From Pseudonocardia sp. SCN 73-27 (GTDB lineage Bacteria; Actinomycetota; Actinomycetes; Mycobacteriales; Pseudonocardiaceae), in NCBI GenBank assembly GCA_001725415.1, contig MEGH01000054.1, positions 23,548-87,547 of the forward strand: a DNA stretch of 64,000 nucleotides, given 5' to 3'. The translations under genes were made by a program, and so were the position numbers. The notes below the pieces were generated by a model that saw only the letters and a program-made list of their open reading frames with translations, had not been told where the DNA came from and did no database searches. Positions 47,091 through 55,755 of the stretch are shown here, one piece after another (the stretch's first letter is position 1; each line of letters opens with the position of its first letter).

Positions 47091-47953
47091 GCGGGGTGGA
47101 CCGGGCGGGCGTGCCACGACCCGTGGTGTGCCTCGACCTCGATCGCACCGTCATCTACTCCGCCGCCGCGCTGGCCCTCGACGTCCCCGACGAGCTCGCG
47201 CCGCGGCTGCTGTGCGTCGAGACCTACCGGGCGGCACCGCTGTCGTACATGACCGAACGGGCGGCCGCGATGTTCCTGCGGCTGCGCGAGGCGGCGACCG
47301 TGGTGCCGACGACGACCCGCACCGTCGCCCAGCTCGCCCGCGTCCGGCTGCCCGGCCCGCCCGCGCCGTTCGCGGTGGCGGCCAACGGCGGGCACCTGCT
47401 CATCGACGGGATGCCCGACCCCGACTGGGCGGAGCGTGTCCGCGGGCGGTTGGCCGGTGTCGCGCCGATCGACGAGGTCCGCGCGCACCTGGACGCCGTG
47501 TCGGGCCCGTTCGTGCGCACGCTGCGCGACGCCGACGCCATGTTCGTCTACGCCGTCGTCGACCGGGACGCGCTGCCCGCGGGCTGGGTCGACGACCTCG
47601 CCGGCTGGTGCGCGCCGCGGGGCTGGCGGGTGTCGCTGCAGGGCCGCAAGGTCTATGCCGTCCCCCTACCGCTGACGAAGGCGGCCGCGGCCGAGGAGGT
47701 CCGGGCGCGCTGCGGCGGCGGGACGCTCTTCGCGGCCGGCGACTCGCTGCTCGACACCGACCTGCTCGAGGCGGCCGACGTCGCGATCCGCCCGGCCCAC
47801 GGCGAGCTCGCCGACACCGGCTGGCGGCGCCCGCACCTGACCGTCACCGCCGCCCGCGGGGTGGCCGCGGGCGAGGAGCTCGTGGAACTCCTTGCGACTC
47901 AGGTGATTCCTACCGATATTTCCGTTTCTGGCACTCTGGGGGCGGGCGCCTGA
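47087..47953 (+). CDS. HAD superfamily hydrolase (Ter module)
   Basis: 288 residues. HAD motif I VVCLDLDRTVIYS (nucleophile and second Asp), motif II around VPTTTRTVAQL, C2 cap region and motif IV FAAGDSLLDTDLLEAADVAIRPAHGEL. The family is regularly encoded with TRSP-PRTase and StiP genes and is thought to remove a phosphate from their product. ATG 47087 overlaps the stop of the previous gene (ATGA). Its sequence ends 32 bp before terB. Confidence 0.9.
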   Translation: MSGVDRAGVPRPVVCLDLDRTVIYSAAALALDVPDELAPRLLCVETYRAAPLSYMTERAAAMFLRLREAATVVPTTTRTVAQLARVRLPGPPAPFAVAANGGHLLIDGMPDPDWAERVRGRLAGVAPIDEVRAHLDAVSGPFVRTLRDADAMFVYAVVDRDALPAGWVDDLAGWCAPRGWRVSLQGRKVYAVPLPLTKAAAAEEVRARCGGGTLFAAGDSLLDTDLLEAADVAIRPAHGELADTGWRRPHLTVTAARGVAAGEELVELLATQVIPTDISVSGTLGAGA

Positions 47954-47985
47954 GCGTCCGCGACATCGAGGGAAGGAAGCCATAC

Positions 47986-48441
47986 ATGGCGCTGTGGGAC
48001 CAGCTCAAGGAACGGGCGGTGGACATGTCCGCCAACGCGAAGACCCAGGTGGGGAAGTTCAAGAACAAGGACTTCGCGAACGCGAGCATGGCGATCTGCG
48101 CTCTCATCGCGGCGGCCGACGGGACGATCTCGCCCGAGGAGCGCACGAAGACGGCCAACTTCATCACGAGCAACGACGTGCTGTCGATCTTCCCGGCCAG
48201 CGAGCTGCTCGAGAAGTTCACCTTCTACGCCTCGAAGCTGGAGAAGGACTACGACTTCGGCAAGGTCGAGGCGATCCAGACCATCGCGAAGCTGAAGAGC
48301 AAGCAGGACGCCGCCCGCGCGGTGATCCAGGTCGGCATCATCATCGGCGGCGCCGACGGCGACTTCGACGCCGACGAGAAGCAGGCCGTCCGCGAGGCCT
48401 GCAACGCCGTCGGCATCGCGCCGGCGGAGTTCGACCTGTAA
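47986..48441 (+). CDS. terB: TerB family tellurite resistance protein
   Basis: 151 residues, typical of TerB. FANASMAICALIAAADGTISPEERTKTANFI, LSIFPASELLEKFTFYASKLEKDYDFGKVEAIQTIAKLK and GIIIGGADGDFDADEKQAVREACNAVGI are the two metal-binding helical repeats (DGTISPEE and DGDFDADE). TerB associates with TerC at the membrane in enterobacteria. ATG 47986 with GGAAGGAAG 6-8 bases upstream. Last gene of the plus-strand unit, convergent with terD 2. Confidence 0.95.
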   Translation: MALWDQLKERAVDMSANAKTQVGKFKNKDFANASMAICALIAAADGTISPEERTKTANFITSNDVLSIFPASELLEKFTFYASKLEKDYDFGKVEAIQTIAKLKSKQDAARAVIQVGIIIGGADGDFDADEKQAVREACNAVGIAPAEFDL

Positions 48442-48494
48442 GGCTCTTCCTCCGCGACGACGGCCCGCGTCCCCTTCGAGGGAAGGGCGGGTGC

Positions 48495-49076
48495 CTACAG
48501 GTAGCCGGCGGTGGCGGGCACCAAATCCTGCACGGTGCGGCCGCTCGCGGTGGCGCCGATCGCCGTCATGGACCACTCACCGGCGCCGCCGCGCGACACC
48601 TTGGCCATGATCTGCGCGTTGTGCCGGCCGGAGCCGCTGAGGTCGTAGCGGGCGAGCTCCTCGTTGGTGGTCTCGTCGACGAGGCGACAGAACGCGTTCT
48701 CGATCTGGGAGAAGTCCTGGCCGGTGAACGAGTTCACGGTGAAGACGATCTGCGCGACACCGGGCGAGAGCCGGGTGAGGTCGACGATGACCGACTCGTC
48801 GTCGCCCTCGCCGTCGCCGGTCAGGTTGTCGCCGGTGTGGCGCACCGAGCCGTCGCGGCTCTGCAGCTGCCGGAACCAGACGGCGTCGACGAGCTGGCCG
48901 GTGCCGTCGAACAGCAGGGCCGAGGCGTCGAGGTCGATCGACTGCGACTTCGAGCCCCCGAACAGGCCGCGCTTCTTCACCGCGTCCCATCCCAGGCCCA
49001 TGCGCACGACGGTGAGGCTGCCGCCCCCACGCTTGGCGAGCGAGACCTTCTGGCCCTTGGTCATGTTCACGCTCAT
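48495..49076 (-). CDS. TerD family protein, second copy
   Basis: 193 residues. [119 protein letters not shown] and MAKVSRGGAGEWSMTAIG. The KKRGLFGGSKSQ insert is the TerE/TerZ-like variant. Starts ATG 49076, 85 bp after the TerC-like gene on the same strand. Confidence 0.94.
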   Translation of the reverse strand: MSVNMTKGQKVSLAKRGGGSLTVVRMGLGWDAVKKRGLFGGSKSQSIDLDASALLFDGTGQLVDAVWFRQLQSRDGSVRHTGDNLTGDGEGDDESVIVDLTRLSPGVAQIVFTVNSFTGQDFSQIENAFCRLVDETTNEELARYDLSGSGRHNAQIMAKVSRGGAGEWSMTAIGATASGRTVQDLVPATAGYL

Positions 49077-49161
49077 GCAATGGCTCCGTTCGGTTTACGG
49101 GGTCATCCGGTGAGCCGGGAGGAACGGCGGTCGCCGCCCCTCCCGGTGTGTCGCGTACGAG

Positions 49162-50397
49162 CTACTTGCGGACCTGGCTGCCCGACTCGGCGGTCGCGGA
49201 GTCGGCGCCCGCAGCGGTGTCCGTGTCGGTGTCGTCGGCGTCGGCGTCGTGAGACGTGCCGGCCTTCTCGGCGGCCACGTCGTCGAGCGGCTGTTCGGTC
49301 TCGACGCCCTCCCGGGCCAGCCTGCGGTTGCGCAGGATGCTGGACAGGAACGCCGCGCCGATGAAGGCGACGCCGATGAGGCCGGTGATGATCTCGTTGA
49401 CGTGGTAGCCGATGCCGACCAGCAGGATCACCGACAGCGCGCCGATGGCCCAGTGCGCACCGTGCTCGAGGTACACGTAGTCCTGCAAGGTGCCCTTGCG
49501 CACCAGGAACACCGTCAGTGAGCGGACGAACATGGCGCCGATGAGGCCGAGGCCGAGCGCGATGAGGATCGGGTCGGTCGTGATCGCGAAGGCGCCGATG
49601 ACGCCGTCGAACGAGAACGCCGCGTCGAGGACCTCGAGGTAGAGGAAGAGGAAGAAGCCGGCCTTGCCGGTGGCCTTCGCGAGGTTCGACGGGCCGCCGG
49701 ACTTCGTCGCGTCCCCGTCCCCGTCCCCGTCGCCACCGCCCGCGAGCGCGTCCGCGCCGCCGGCTGACTCGAACAGGTCGCCGAGGCCGTTGACCAGCAG
49801 GTAGGTGACGAGCCCCAGCGAGCCCGCGACGAGCACCTTGCCCGGCTCCGCGGCCAGGGTCTCGGCGAGCAGGACGAGCGCGCCGATGGCGATGACGACC
49901 GAGAGGCGGTTGAGCGCGCCGATCTTGGCGAGGGGGCGCTCCAGCCAGGCCAGCCAGCGGTGCTCCCGGTCCTCGAAGACCCAGTCGAGGAAGAGCATGA
50001 ACAGGAACATGCCGCCGAAGGCCGCGATCTCGGGGTACGCCTGGTTCAGCAGGTAGGCGTAGCTCGTGGGATCGCTCTCGGGTCGTTGCTCGAGCGCGAG
50101 CTGGAACGCCTCGATCGGGCCCAGGTTCGCCGTGATGCCCACGATGAGCAGCGGGAACACGAGCCGCATACCGAAGACGGCGATCAGGATGCCGATCGTC
50201 AGGAAGATCTTCTGCCAGAACGGGCTCATCCGCTCCAGCACGGTCGCGTTGACGACCGCGTTGTCGAAGGAGAGCGAGATCTCCAGGATGCCGAGGATCG
50301 CGCAGAGGATCAGTGCCTCGACACCGCCGTAAAGGAAGGCGACGACGAGGGCCACGACCGTGACCGCGTACGACCATCCGAAGATTCGAAGGTTCAT
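49162..50397 (-). CDS. TerC/DUF475 family integral membrane protein
   Basis: 411 residues with about nine membrane helices. LGILEISLSFDNAVVNATVLERMSPFWQKIFLTIGILIAVFGMRLVFPLLIV and FLYLEVLDAAFSFDGVIGAFAITTDPILIALGLGLIGAMFVRSLTVFLVRKG contain the paired membrane Asp residues of the TerC fold. A Gly/Asp repeat loop (49700-49745) and a Thr/Asp-rich cytoplasmic tail are low-complexity. TerC-type proteins are proposed metal exporters or the membrane base of Ter complexes. ATG 50397 starts at the conserved MNLRIFGWSY. The 183 bp upstream hold no gene. Confidence 0.92.
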   Translation of the reverse strand: MNLRIFGWSYAVTVVALVVAFLYGGVEALILCAILGILEISLSFDNAVVNATVLERMSPFWQKIFLTIGILIAVFGMRLVFPLLIVGITANLGPIEAFQLALEQRPESDPTSYAYLLNQAYPEIAAFGGMFLFMLFLDWVFEDREHRWLAWLERPLAKIGALNRLSVVIAIGALVLLAETLAAEPGKVLVAGSLGLVTYLLVNGLGDLFESAGGADALAGGGDGDGDGDATKSGGPSNLAKATGKAGFFLFLYLEVLDAAFSFDGVIGAFAITTDPILIALGLGLIGAMFVRSLTVFLVRKGTLQDYVYLEHGAHWAIGALSVILLVGIGYHVNEIITGLIGVAFIGAAFLSSILRNRRLAREGVETEQPLDDVAAEKAGTSHDADADDTDTDTAAGADSATAESGSQVRK

Positions 50398-50580
50398 GTC
50401 CTCTGCTTCTGTTGCGCTCGTGTGGGGCCTCACGGCCCGGCGGGGCTGGTGCCCGTCACCGGTCGCGGCAACGGTATCGCCGGTGATCAGGACACCGGTG
50501 AGCGGTCTCCCGAAAAGGGACATCCCGCCCGATCCCAGTGTGCCCGGACCGGCCGGAGCGCGTGGCGGGCGTGGAGCAGG

Positions 50581-52638
50581 TCACCCGTCCGAGCACGCCC
50601 GGGGCGCGACGTCGCCCGGGGAGGCGCCGTCGTCGACCAGAACGACCTCGTACACCGGAAGGTTCCCGAGCGGGACATTTCCGTCGTCGATCGACGTACC
50701 GGCTACCCGCCCCACGACGCTCCAACCCCCGTCGGGGCGACGACGTCGGACGCGGTAGCGGGCGGTCGGCTCCCCCGCCCAGCTGACGTGCACGACGCCA
50801 CCGGGGCCACGCTCGGCCCGCACCACGGACGGCCCGGGGCCGGACGGCCCGGAGCCGGACGGCGAGACCCTTTGCGCGGCAACGGGTTCCGGCGCCTCGT
50901 CGGAGCGCGTCGACGCCGAGGTCCGGCCGTCGATCAGGGAGGTGACCCGGTAGACGGGCGCCTCGACGCCGGGCGGGGCGCCGCCGTCCTCGATCGCCGC
51001 GTCGGTGGTCCGCCCGACGACCCGCCACGACCCGTCGGGGGTGAGCCGCTCCACCTTGTGGGTCACCCCGGCCGCGACGGTCGGCTCCCACAGCACCAGC
51101 ACGGCACCGGCCGCGTCACGCGCCGCCGACACCCAGGTGGGCGCGACGGGCGATGCGCCCTCCGAGAGGCCGGCGAGGGCGCCCACGTGGTCGGCGCAGC
51201 CCTCGAGCACCGCGCGCAACGCGCGCACGCGGTCGCCCGGCGGCCCGGCGGGGACACGGGCGAAGGCGCGGTCGGCGGCGACGACGTGCCCGCCGGCCTC
51301 GGCGGCGGCGTCGGCGGCAGTGCGGCCGTCGGGGGCGGGCACGTCGGAGGCGGTGCGCTCCAGCCGGTCGGCCAGCGTGGCGGCCTCGACCCAGCGGCGG
51401 GCGGCGCGAGCGGTGTCGAGCACGAGCCAAGTGCGGGCGGCGTCGGCGATCACGGTCTCGATCTCCGCGGCGAGCGCGCGTGCCTGTGTACCGGGCGCGC
51501 CGTCGAGGCCCCGGACGTCGCCGAGCAGCGCCGCCGCGGCGCGGGGCCGACCTTCGCGCAGGGCGCGGCGGACCTCACGCAGGTCGGGGCCCCTCGGCGA
51601 CGGGGCGGGGTCGCGACGGGGTGGTGCGGCCGCCCCGGGCACCGGTTCGACCTCCGCGCCCAGTTCCGCGGCCAGCCGTGCGACGAGCGCCGCCGCGGCG
51701 GCCCGGTCCAGCCCCGCCCCGACGCCCGTGTCGACGAGATGGGCGTGGTCCTCGGCGACCAGCTTGTCCTCCACCAGCACAGCGGCCCGGACCTGCGGGC
51801 GGAGCATCTCGGCGACGTCGGCCCCGACGGCGGTGAGGTAGCCGGCGATCGCGCGCGGCCCTGCCTCCAGCAGGTCGGCGACGTGCACGAGCAACTCGTC
51901 GACGACGACGCGCAGCCGGTCCGGGGGCAGCTCGCGCGCCCGGGCACGCCAGCCCGCGGCGCGCTCGGCGACCTCCTCCGGCCCGGCCTCGGCGCCCAGG
52001 CCGAGCAGCGCGAGCAGCGTCGGCGGCGGAGTGCCGCCGGTGAGCCTGCCGAACTCGTCGAGCAGCGCCCGGATCTGGCGCCGCCGTTCCGGGCCGACCG
52101 CGGCGGCGTCGGGTGCGGGGGCAGCCGTGGCGGGCAGCAGCCGGTGCCGGTTCAGCCGCGCGGTCACCTCGGCGCGATCGAGCCCTGCGAGGGCGCCGAC
52201 GTCGTGCAGGCCCTCGACCTTGTCCGCCGGGACGCCACCGTGTCGGTCGACGAGCCGGGCGATCGCGGCGTCGAGCAGCTGGTAGCGGGCCGCGTCCCGC
52301 TGCTCCCGCACGGCCCGGGCCGCCACCGCGGCGATCCGGCGCTGCCCCGGGTCGCGCAGGTCGGCGCTGCGGGCCTCGTGGCTCGCGACGAGCTCGGCCA
52401 CGAGCACCCGGTACTTCGGGTGGTCGCGTTGGCGCTGCCAGAACCCCCACACCTCGTCGATGCGGGCGAGCACAGCGGCGTCGTCGAGGGTGCCGGCGAC
52501 CGCGGCGTGGACGGGGATGTCGTAGAGCTCGAACGCGTCCGAGGTGTCGGGGCCGCCACGCCGGTCGACCGCGGCGAGCACGCTCTTGCGGTAGCCGTTC
52601 GGGTCGAACGGCTCCAGCGTCCCGGGGCGGTCAGTCAC
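50581..52638 (-). CDS. Large Hsp70-linked accessory protein with C-terminal FN3-like repeats
   Basis: 685 residues, not matched to a named family. Residues 1-170 are helical with an EPFDPNGYRKSV start and repeated charged helices (HPKYRVLVAELVASHEARSADLRDPGQRR), which could be a co-chaperone-like module. The middle is Ala/Arg-rich and helical. The last 190 or so residues hold two beta repeats that resemble fibronectin type III (VSAARDAAGAVLVLWEPTVAAGVTHKVERLTPDGSWRVVG and VRAERGPGGVVHVSWAGEPTARYRVRRRRPDGGWSVVG). No signal peptide or membrane segment is seen. GTG 52638 overlaps the Hsp70 stop by 8 bp, so it is probably a partner of that chaperone. Confidence 0.8.
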   Translation of the reverse strand: MTDRPGTLEPFDPNGYRKSVLAAVDRRGGPDTSDAFELYDIPVHAAVAGTLDDAAVLARIDEVWGFWQRQRDHPKYRVLVAELVASHEARSADLRDPGQRRIAAVAARAVREQRDAARYQLLDAAIARLVDRHGGVPADKVEGLHDVGALAGLDRAEVTARLNRHRLLPATAAPAPDAAAVGPERRRQIRALLDEFGRLTGGTPPPTLLALLGLGAEAGPEEVAERAAGWRARARELPPDRLRVVVDELLVHVADLLEAGPRAIAGYLTAVGADVAEMLRPQVRAAVLVEDKLVAEDHAHLVDTGVGAGLDRAAAAALVARLAAELGAEVEPVPGAAAPPRRDPAPSPRGPDLREVRRALREGRPRAAAALLGDVRGLDGAPGTQARALAAEIETVIADAARTWLVLDTARAARRWVEAATLADRLERTASDVPAPDGRTAADAAAEAGGHVVAADRAFARVPAGPPGDRVRALRAVLEGCADHVGALAGLSEGASPVAPTWVSAARDAAGAVLVLWEPTVAAGVTHKVERLTPDGSWRVVGRTTDAAIEDGGAPPGVEAPVYRVTSLIDGRTSASTRSDEAPEPVAAQRVSPSGSGPSGPGPSVVRAERGPGGVVHVSWAGEPTARYRVRRRRPDGGWSVVGRVAGTSIDDGNVPLGNLPVYEVVLVDDGASPGDVAPRACSDG

Positions 52639-54307
52639 GACGGCGGGCCCGGCCCAGCTGGTCACGCTCGCGCGCGACCTCTGCCTGCGACAACGTCGCG
52701 CCTGTCGTCGCGGTGAGCTCCAGCGGCATCGCGGCGTCGACATGGAACGCGGTGACGTGCAGGACGCCGTCGAAGCCCATCTCGAACGTCACCCGGATCT
52801 CCGAGCCCTCGTCGTGGCCGGGCGGGATGCCGGTGATCTCGCCCTGGACAAGGATCTTGACGTCCTGGGCGCGCTGCGACTCGGCCTGGCCCTGCTGCTC
52901 GACGACGGTCAGCTGCACCGTCGACTGGTCGGCCCGCACCGTCCCGAAGGATCGGTTGGTCCGTACCGGCAGCCGGTCGTTGCGGTGCACCAGCCACGTC
53001 GGTTCGAGGCGTCCCACGTCGCTCACCGCGAGCACCCCGAACCCGCGCGAGACCACGGTGTCGACGCGGATCTCCACGGCCCGGCGCACCTGCGCGAGCG
53101 GGACGGAGAAGGCGTCGGCGACGCGGCGGCACGCGTCGTCGAGGTCGGCGGTGGCAGCGTCCTCGACGGGGTCACCGTCGCGCAGCCGCCCGCGGGTGCG
53201 CAGATCGGCCGCGACCATGCGCTCGAGCTCCTTCTTCTCCCCGTACAGCGCGGCGCCGCGGGCCACGGCGAGATCGGGGTCGTGCAGCAGCGGCTCCAGC
53301 CCGAGCTCGGTGCGCAGCGCCTCGGCGACCGACGGCATCCGCGACGACCCGCCGACGAGCAGCACCCGGTCGACGCGGTCGACACCGCGGCGGGCCGCCT
53401 CGGCCAGGCAGGACCGGGTCAGGTCGATGGTGCGGCGCAGCAGGGGTGCGGTCAGCTCGGTGAGCTCCGCGCGGGTCACCGGCACCGTGACCCGGGTCCC
53501 GTCGTGGGCGACGACGACGTCGGTGCGGTCGGCGTCGGACAGCTCGTGCTTGGCCCGCTCCGCCGCGAGGACGAGTGCCTGGGCGCCTGCGGAGTCGTCG
53601 AGCGGGTCCTCGGCGTCGGGTTCGGCCTCACCGAACCTGCGCGACAGGTGCAGGGCGAGCCGCTCGTCCCAGTCGGCGCCACCCAGCTGGTGGTCGCCCT
53701 CGACGGCGAGGACCGAGATGCGGCGGTCCGCCAGCTCGATGACGGTGACGTCGAACGTGCCGCCGCCGAGGTCGTAGACGAGGACGGTCTCCCCGTCCGC
53801 CTTGCTCGTGCCCACGCTGCCGTCGAGGCGGCCGAACCCGTACGACAGGGCGGCGGCGATCGGCTCGGACAGGACGTCGACGACGTCGAGACCCGCGTAG
53901 ACGCCCGCCTGGACGGTCGCACGGCGTTCCTCGTCGCCGAAGTAGGCGGGCACCGTGATGACGGCGGACTTCGGTTCCTCGCCGTCGGCGAACCGGGCGT
54001 CGGCGAGGAGGCTCGACAGGATCAGGGACGACACCGCGGGCGCCGACCACGCCTTGCCGTGCGCGACGAACCGCCACTGCGCGTCGCCCATCCGGCGTTT
54101 GACCAGCGCGCACACGTGCTCGGGGTCGAGCCGGGCCTCGCGGCGGGCGCCCTCGCCGACGACGTACTCGTCGCGGGAGGCGAACAGCACGACCGACGGC
54201 GTGGTCGGCTCCCCCGACATCCCGGCGAGTACGACGGGGCTCCCGTCCGGCGCGATGCGGGCGACGGCGGAGTTGGTCGTACCGAGATCGATACCGTGGA
54301 CGGCCAC
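52631..54307 (-). CDS. Hsp70 (DnaK-like) family chaperone, short form
   Basis: 558 residues. The ATPase domain is complete: HGIDLGTTNSAVARI, VPAYFGDEERRATVQAG, EPIAAALSYGFG, YDLGGGTFDVTVIEL and VLLVGGSSRMPSVAEAL. The substrate domain is recognisable (VGRLEPTWLVHRNDRLPVRTNRSFGTVRADQSTVQLTVVEQQG), but the alpha-helical lid is cut to about 25 residues and there is no EEVD-like tail. Such short Hsp70s are specialised rather than housekeeping. GTG 54307 has no Shine-Dalgarno and lies 6 bases after a TAGCCT -10 box, so it is likely leaderless. Paired with a divergent GrpE-like gene. Confidence 0.93.
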   Translation of the reverse strand: MAVHGIDLGTTNSAVARIAPDGSPVVLAGMSGEPTTPSVVLFASRDEYVVGEGARREARLDPEHVCALVKRRMGDAQWRFVAHGKAWSAPAVSSLILSSLLADARFADGEEPKSAVITVPAYFGDEERRATVQAGVYAGLDVVDVLSEPIAAALSYGFGRLDGSVGTSKADGETVLVYDLGGGTFDVTVIELADRRISVLAVEGDHQLGGADWDERLALHLSRRFGEAEPDAEDPLDDSAGAQALVLAAERAKHELSDADRTDVVVAHDGTRVTVPVTRAELTELTAPLLRRTIDLTRSCLAEAARRGVDRVDRVLLVGGSSRMPSVAEALRTELGLEPLLHDPDLAVARGAALYGEKKELERMVAADLRTRGRLRDGDPVEDAATADLDDACRRVADAFSVPLAQVRRAVEIRVDTVVSRGFGVLAVSDVGRLEPTWLVHRNDRLPVRTNRSFGTVRADQSTVQLTVVEQQGQAESQRAQDVKILVQGEITGIPPGHDEGSEIRVTFEMGFDGVLHVTAFHVDAAMPLELTATTGATLSQAEVARERDQLGRARRRD

Positions 54308-54337
54308 GACGCCAGGCTATCGATAGGTTCTCGAGGC
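54308..54337. promoter_or_regulatory. 30-bp bidirectional promoter, Hsp70 / GrpE-like genes
   Basis: Centred on the palindrome CTATCGATAG (54317-54326). On the plus strand TAGGTT (54324-54329) precedes GTG 54338 by 8 bases. On the minus strand TAGCCT (54319-54314) precedes GTG 54307 by 6 bases. Both match the TAnnnT -10 pattern, neither gene has a Shine-Dalgarno, and there is no room for leaders, so both mRNAs are probably leaderless. Confidence 0.5.
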
Positions 54338-54772
54338 GTGAGCGAACCTTCCCTTCGCGACATCGCGGACAAGGTCGACGATCTGGCCCGGCTGCTCGCG
54401 CGGCAGGCCGCGGCGTCGAGCGCGCGTCCCGCCATCCCTGAGCCGGGGCCCGACGTGGCACTGCTCGTCGACCTGCACGCGCTGCGTTCCGATGCCCTGA
54501 CCTGCGCGGCGACGGCGGCGTCGGCGCCGGACGCCGAGGCGTTCGAAGCGCTGGCCGCCGGGCTGGAACGCGTACTCGCCGGGCGCGGCGGACTCGTCGT
54601 GACACCCCGGCCCGGCGACGTGTTCGACGCGGCGACCATGGACGCCGCCGAGATCACCACGACCGACGACGCCGCGCTCGACCGGACCGTGGCCGCGACT
54701 CTCGCCGACGGGCTGCGCACGGGCGAGCGCTGCGTGCGGCCGGCCCGGGTGCAGGTGCACCGGGCCGGCTGA
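54338..54772 (+). CDS. GrpE-like nucleotide exchange factor for the adjacent Hsp70
   Basis: 144 residues. A short N-terminal coiled-coil-like helix (LRDIADKVDDLARLLARQ), a helical segment with DALTCAATAASAPDAEAFEALAAGLERVLAGRGG, then a beta part like the GrpE head: PRPGDVFDAATMDAAEITTTDDAALDRTVAATLADGLRTGERCVRPARVQVHR corresponds to the GrpE GEPFDP...VxxVLxxGYxxxxRVLRPAxVxV pattern. The long GrpE coiled coil is shortened. Divergent from the Hsp70 gene by 30 bp, supporting a dedicated pair. Similarity is moderate; no housekeeping grpE-dnaJ is adjacent. Confidence 0.72.
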   Translation: MSEPSLRDIADKVDDLARLLARQAAASSARPAIPEPGPDVALLVDLHALRSDALTCAATAASAPDAEAFEALAAGLERVLAGRGGLVVTPRPGDVFDAATMDAAEITTTDDAALDRTVAATLADGLRTGERCVRPARVQVHRAG

Positions 54773-54817
54773 GCCGCTACCGGGTCGGCGGTGATCGCTC
54801 AACCCTCGTGAGTGGGG

Positions 54818-55648
54818 TCAGTGCACCTTCTCGGCCAGCTTCACGGCCAGGTCGCAGTTGGCGGCGTCGGAGGCGAAACCGACCGCGGCGCCCGGCTCGG
54901 CGTCCGGGTCGAACTGGATCTGCGGGACCCCGCCCTCGCTGCCCGCGGTCGTCGACACGTAGACCAGCAGGTCGCCGCGGCGCACCAGGGCGCCCGCCGC
55001 GCTGGTGCCGTCGCCGGTCGTGCAGAACGCCTCGTCGCCGGCTTGCACGGACTTCGCGAAGTACGCCGACGACGAGACGGTGATGCCGTTGCCGCGGTCC
55101 TCGCTCGTGCCCTTCGCCGTGGTGAGCTCGGCCTGGAAGCGGGCCGGTGCATCGCTTCCGGAGTAACGGGCGACCCGGGCGAGCTTGCCGAGGTCGGTGT
55201 CGCCCTGCCCGCTCTGCACCGCCCAGCACGTCTCCGCGTCCGGCAGCACCCGGGAGTCCAGGATCGGCGCGGCGAACGACCCGACGCCGCCCATCGAGAT
55301 CACGTCGAAGTTCCCGCCGAGCACGGAGTCGACGTCGTCCTTCGAGACCGCCGGGCAGTCGCCGCCCGCCCCGGCCGCCCCGCCGGTCACGCCGGCCGCG
55401 AGGCCTGTGACGGCCCGGTAGGCGAAGAACCCGCCCGCGCCGATCAGCACGACCAGCACCACGACGACGATCGCGACGATCTTGCCGGTGTTCGACTTCC
55501 GCGGCGGCGCGGGCGGCGGAGGCGAGTAGCTGCCGCCCATCTGCGGGCCCAGTGGGTAACCACCCTGCGGGCCCGCGCCCGGGGGCGGGCCGGGCGGCAG
55601 CGGGTACCAGCGGCCGTCAGGGCCCTGCGTCCAACCGGGAGTGCTCAC
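54818..55648 (-). CDS. Membrane-anchored hypothetical protein with Pro-rich N-terminus
   Basis: 276 residues. A cytoplasmic WTQGPDGRWYPLPPGPPP start (a short SHOCT/DUF2510-like GWYPDP-type motif) and Gly/Pro/Tyr repeats precede one membrane helix (IVAIVVVVLVVLIGAGGFFAYRAV). An extracellular domain of about 180 residues has three or four Cys (GGDCPAVSKDDVDSVLG, AETCWAVQSGQG, EAFCTTGDG, AANCDLAVKLAEKVH). This is a common actinobacterial layout; function is unknown. GTG 55648. Neighbour of the GrpE-like gene, convergent with it. Confidence 0.85.
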   Translation of the reverse strand: MSTPGWTQGPDGRWYPLPPGPPPGAGPQGGYPLGPQMGGSYSPPPPAPPRKSNTGKIVAIVVVVLVVLIGAGGFFAYRAVTGLAAGVTGGAAGAGGDCPAVSKDDVDSVLGGNFDVISMGGVGSFAAPILDSRVLPDAETCWAVQSGQGDTDLGKLARVARYSGSDAPARFQAELTTAKGTSEDRGNGITVSSSAYFAKSVQAGDEAFCTTGDGTSAAGALVRRGDLLVYVSTTAGSEGGVPQIQFDPDAEPGAAVGFASDAANCDLAVKLAEKVH

Positions 55649-55755
55649 GGCGGGTCTCCGTTTCCCGTACACCGGCCACACACGCCCAGTCCGGACGCGC
55701 GACTCGCGCGACATTGTCCGCGGAACGGACACCGGGCCCCGCACCGGGGCCTGTG

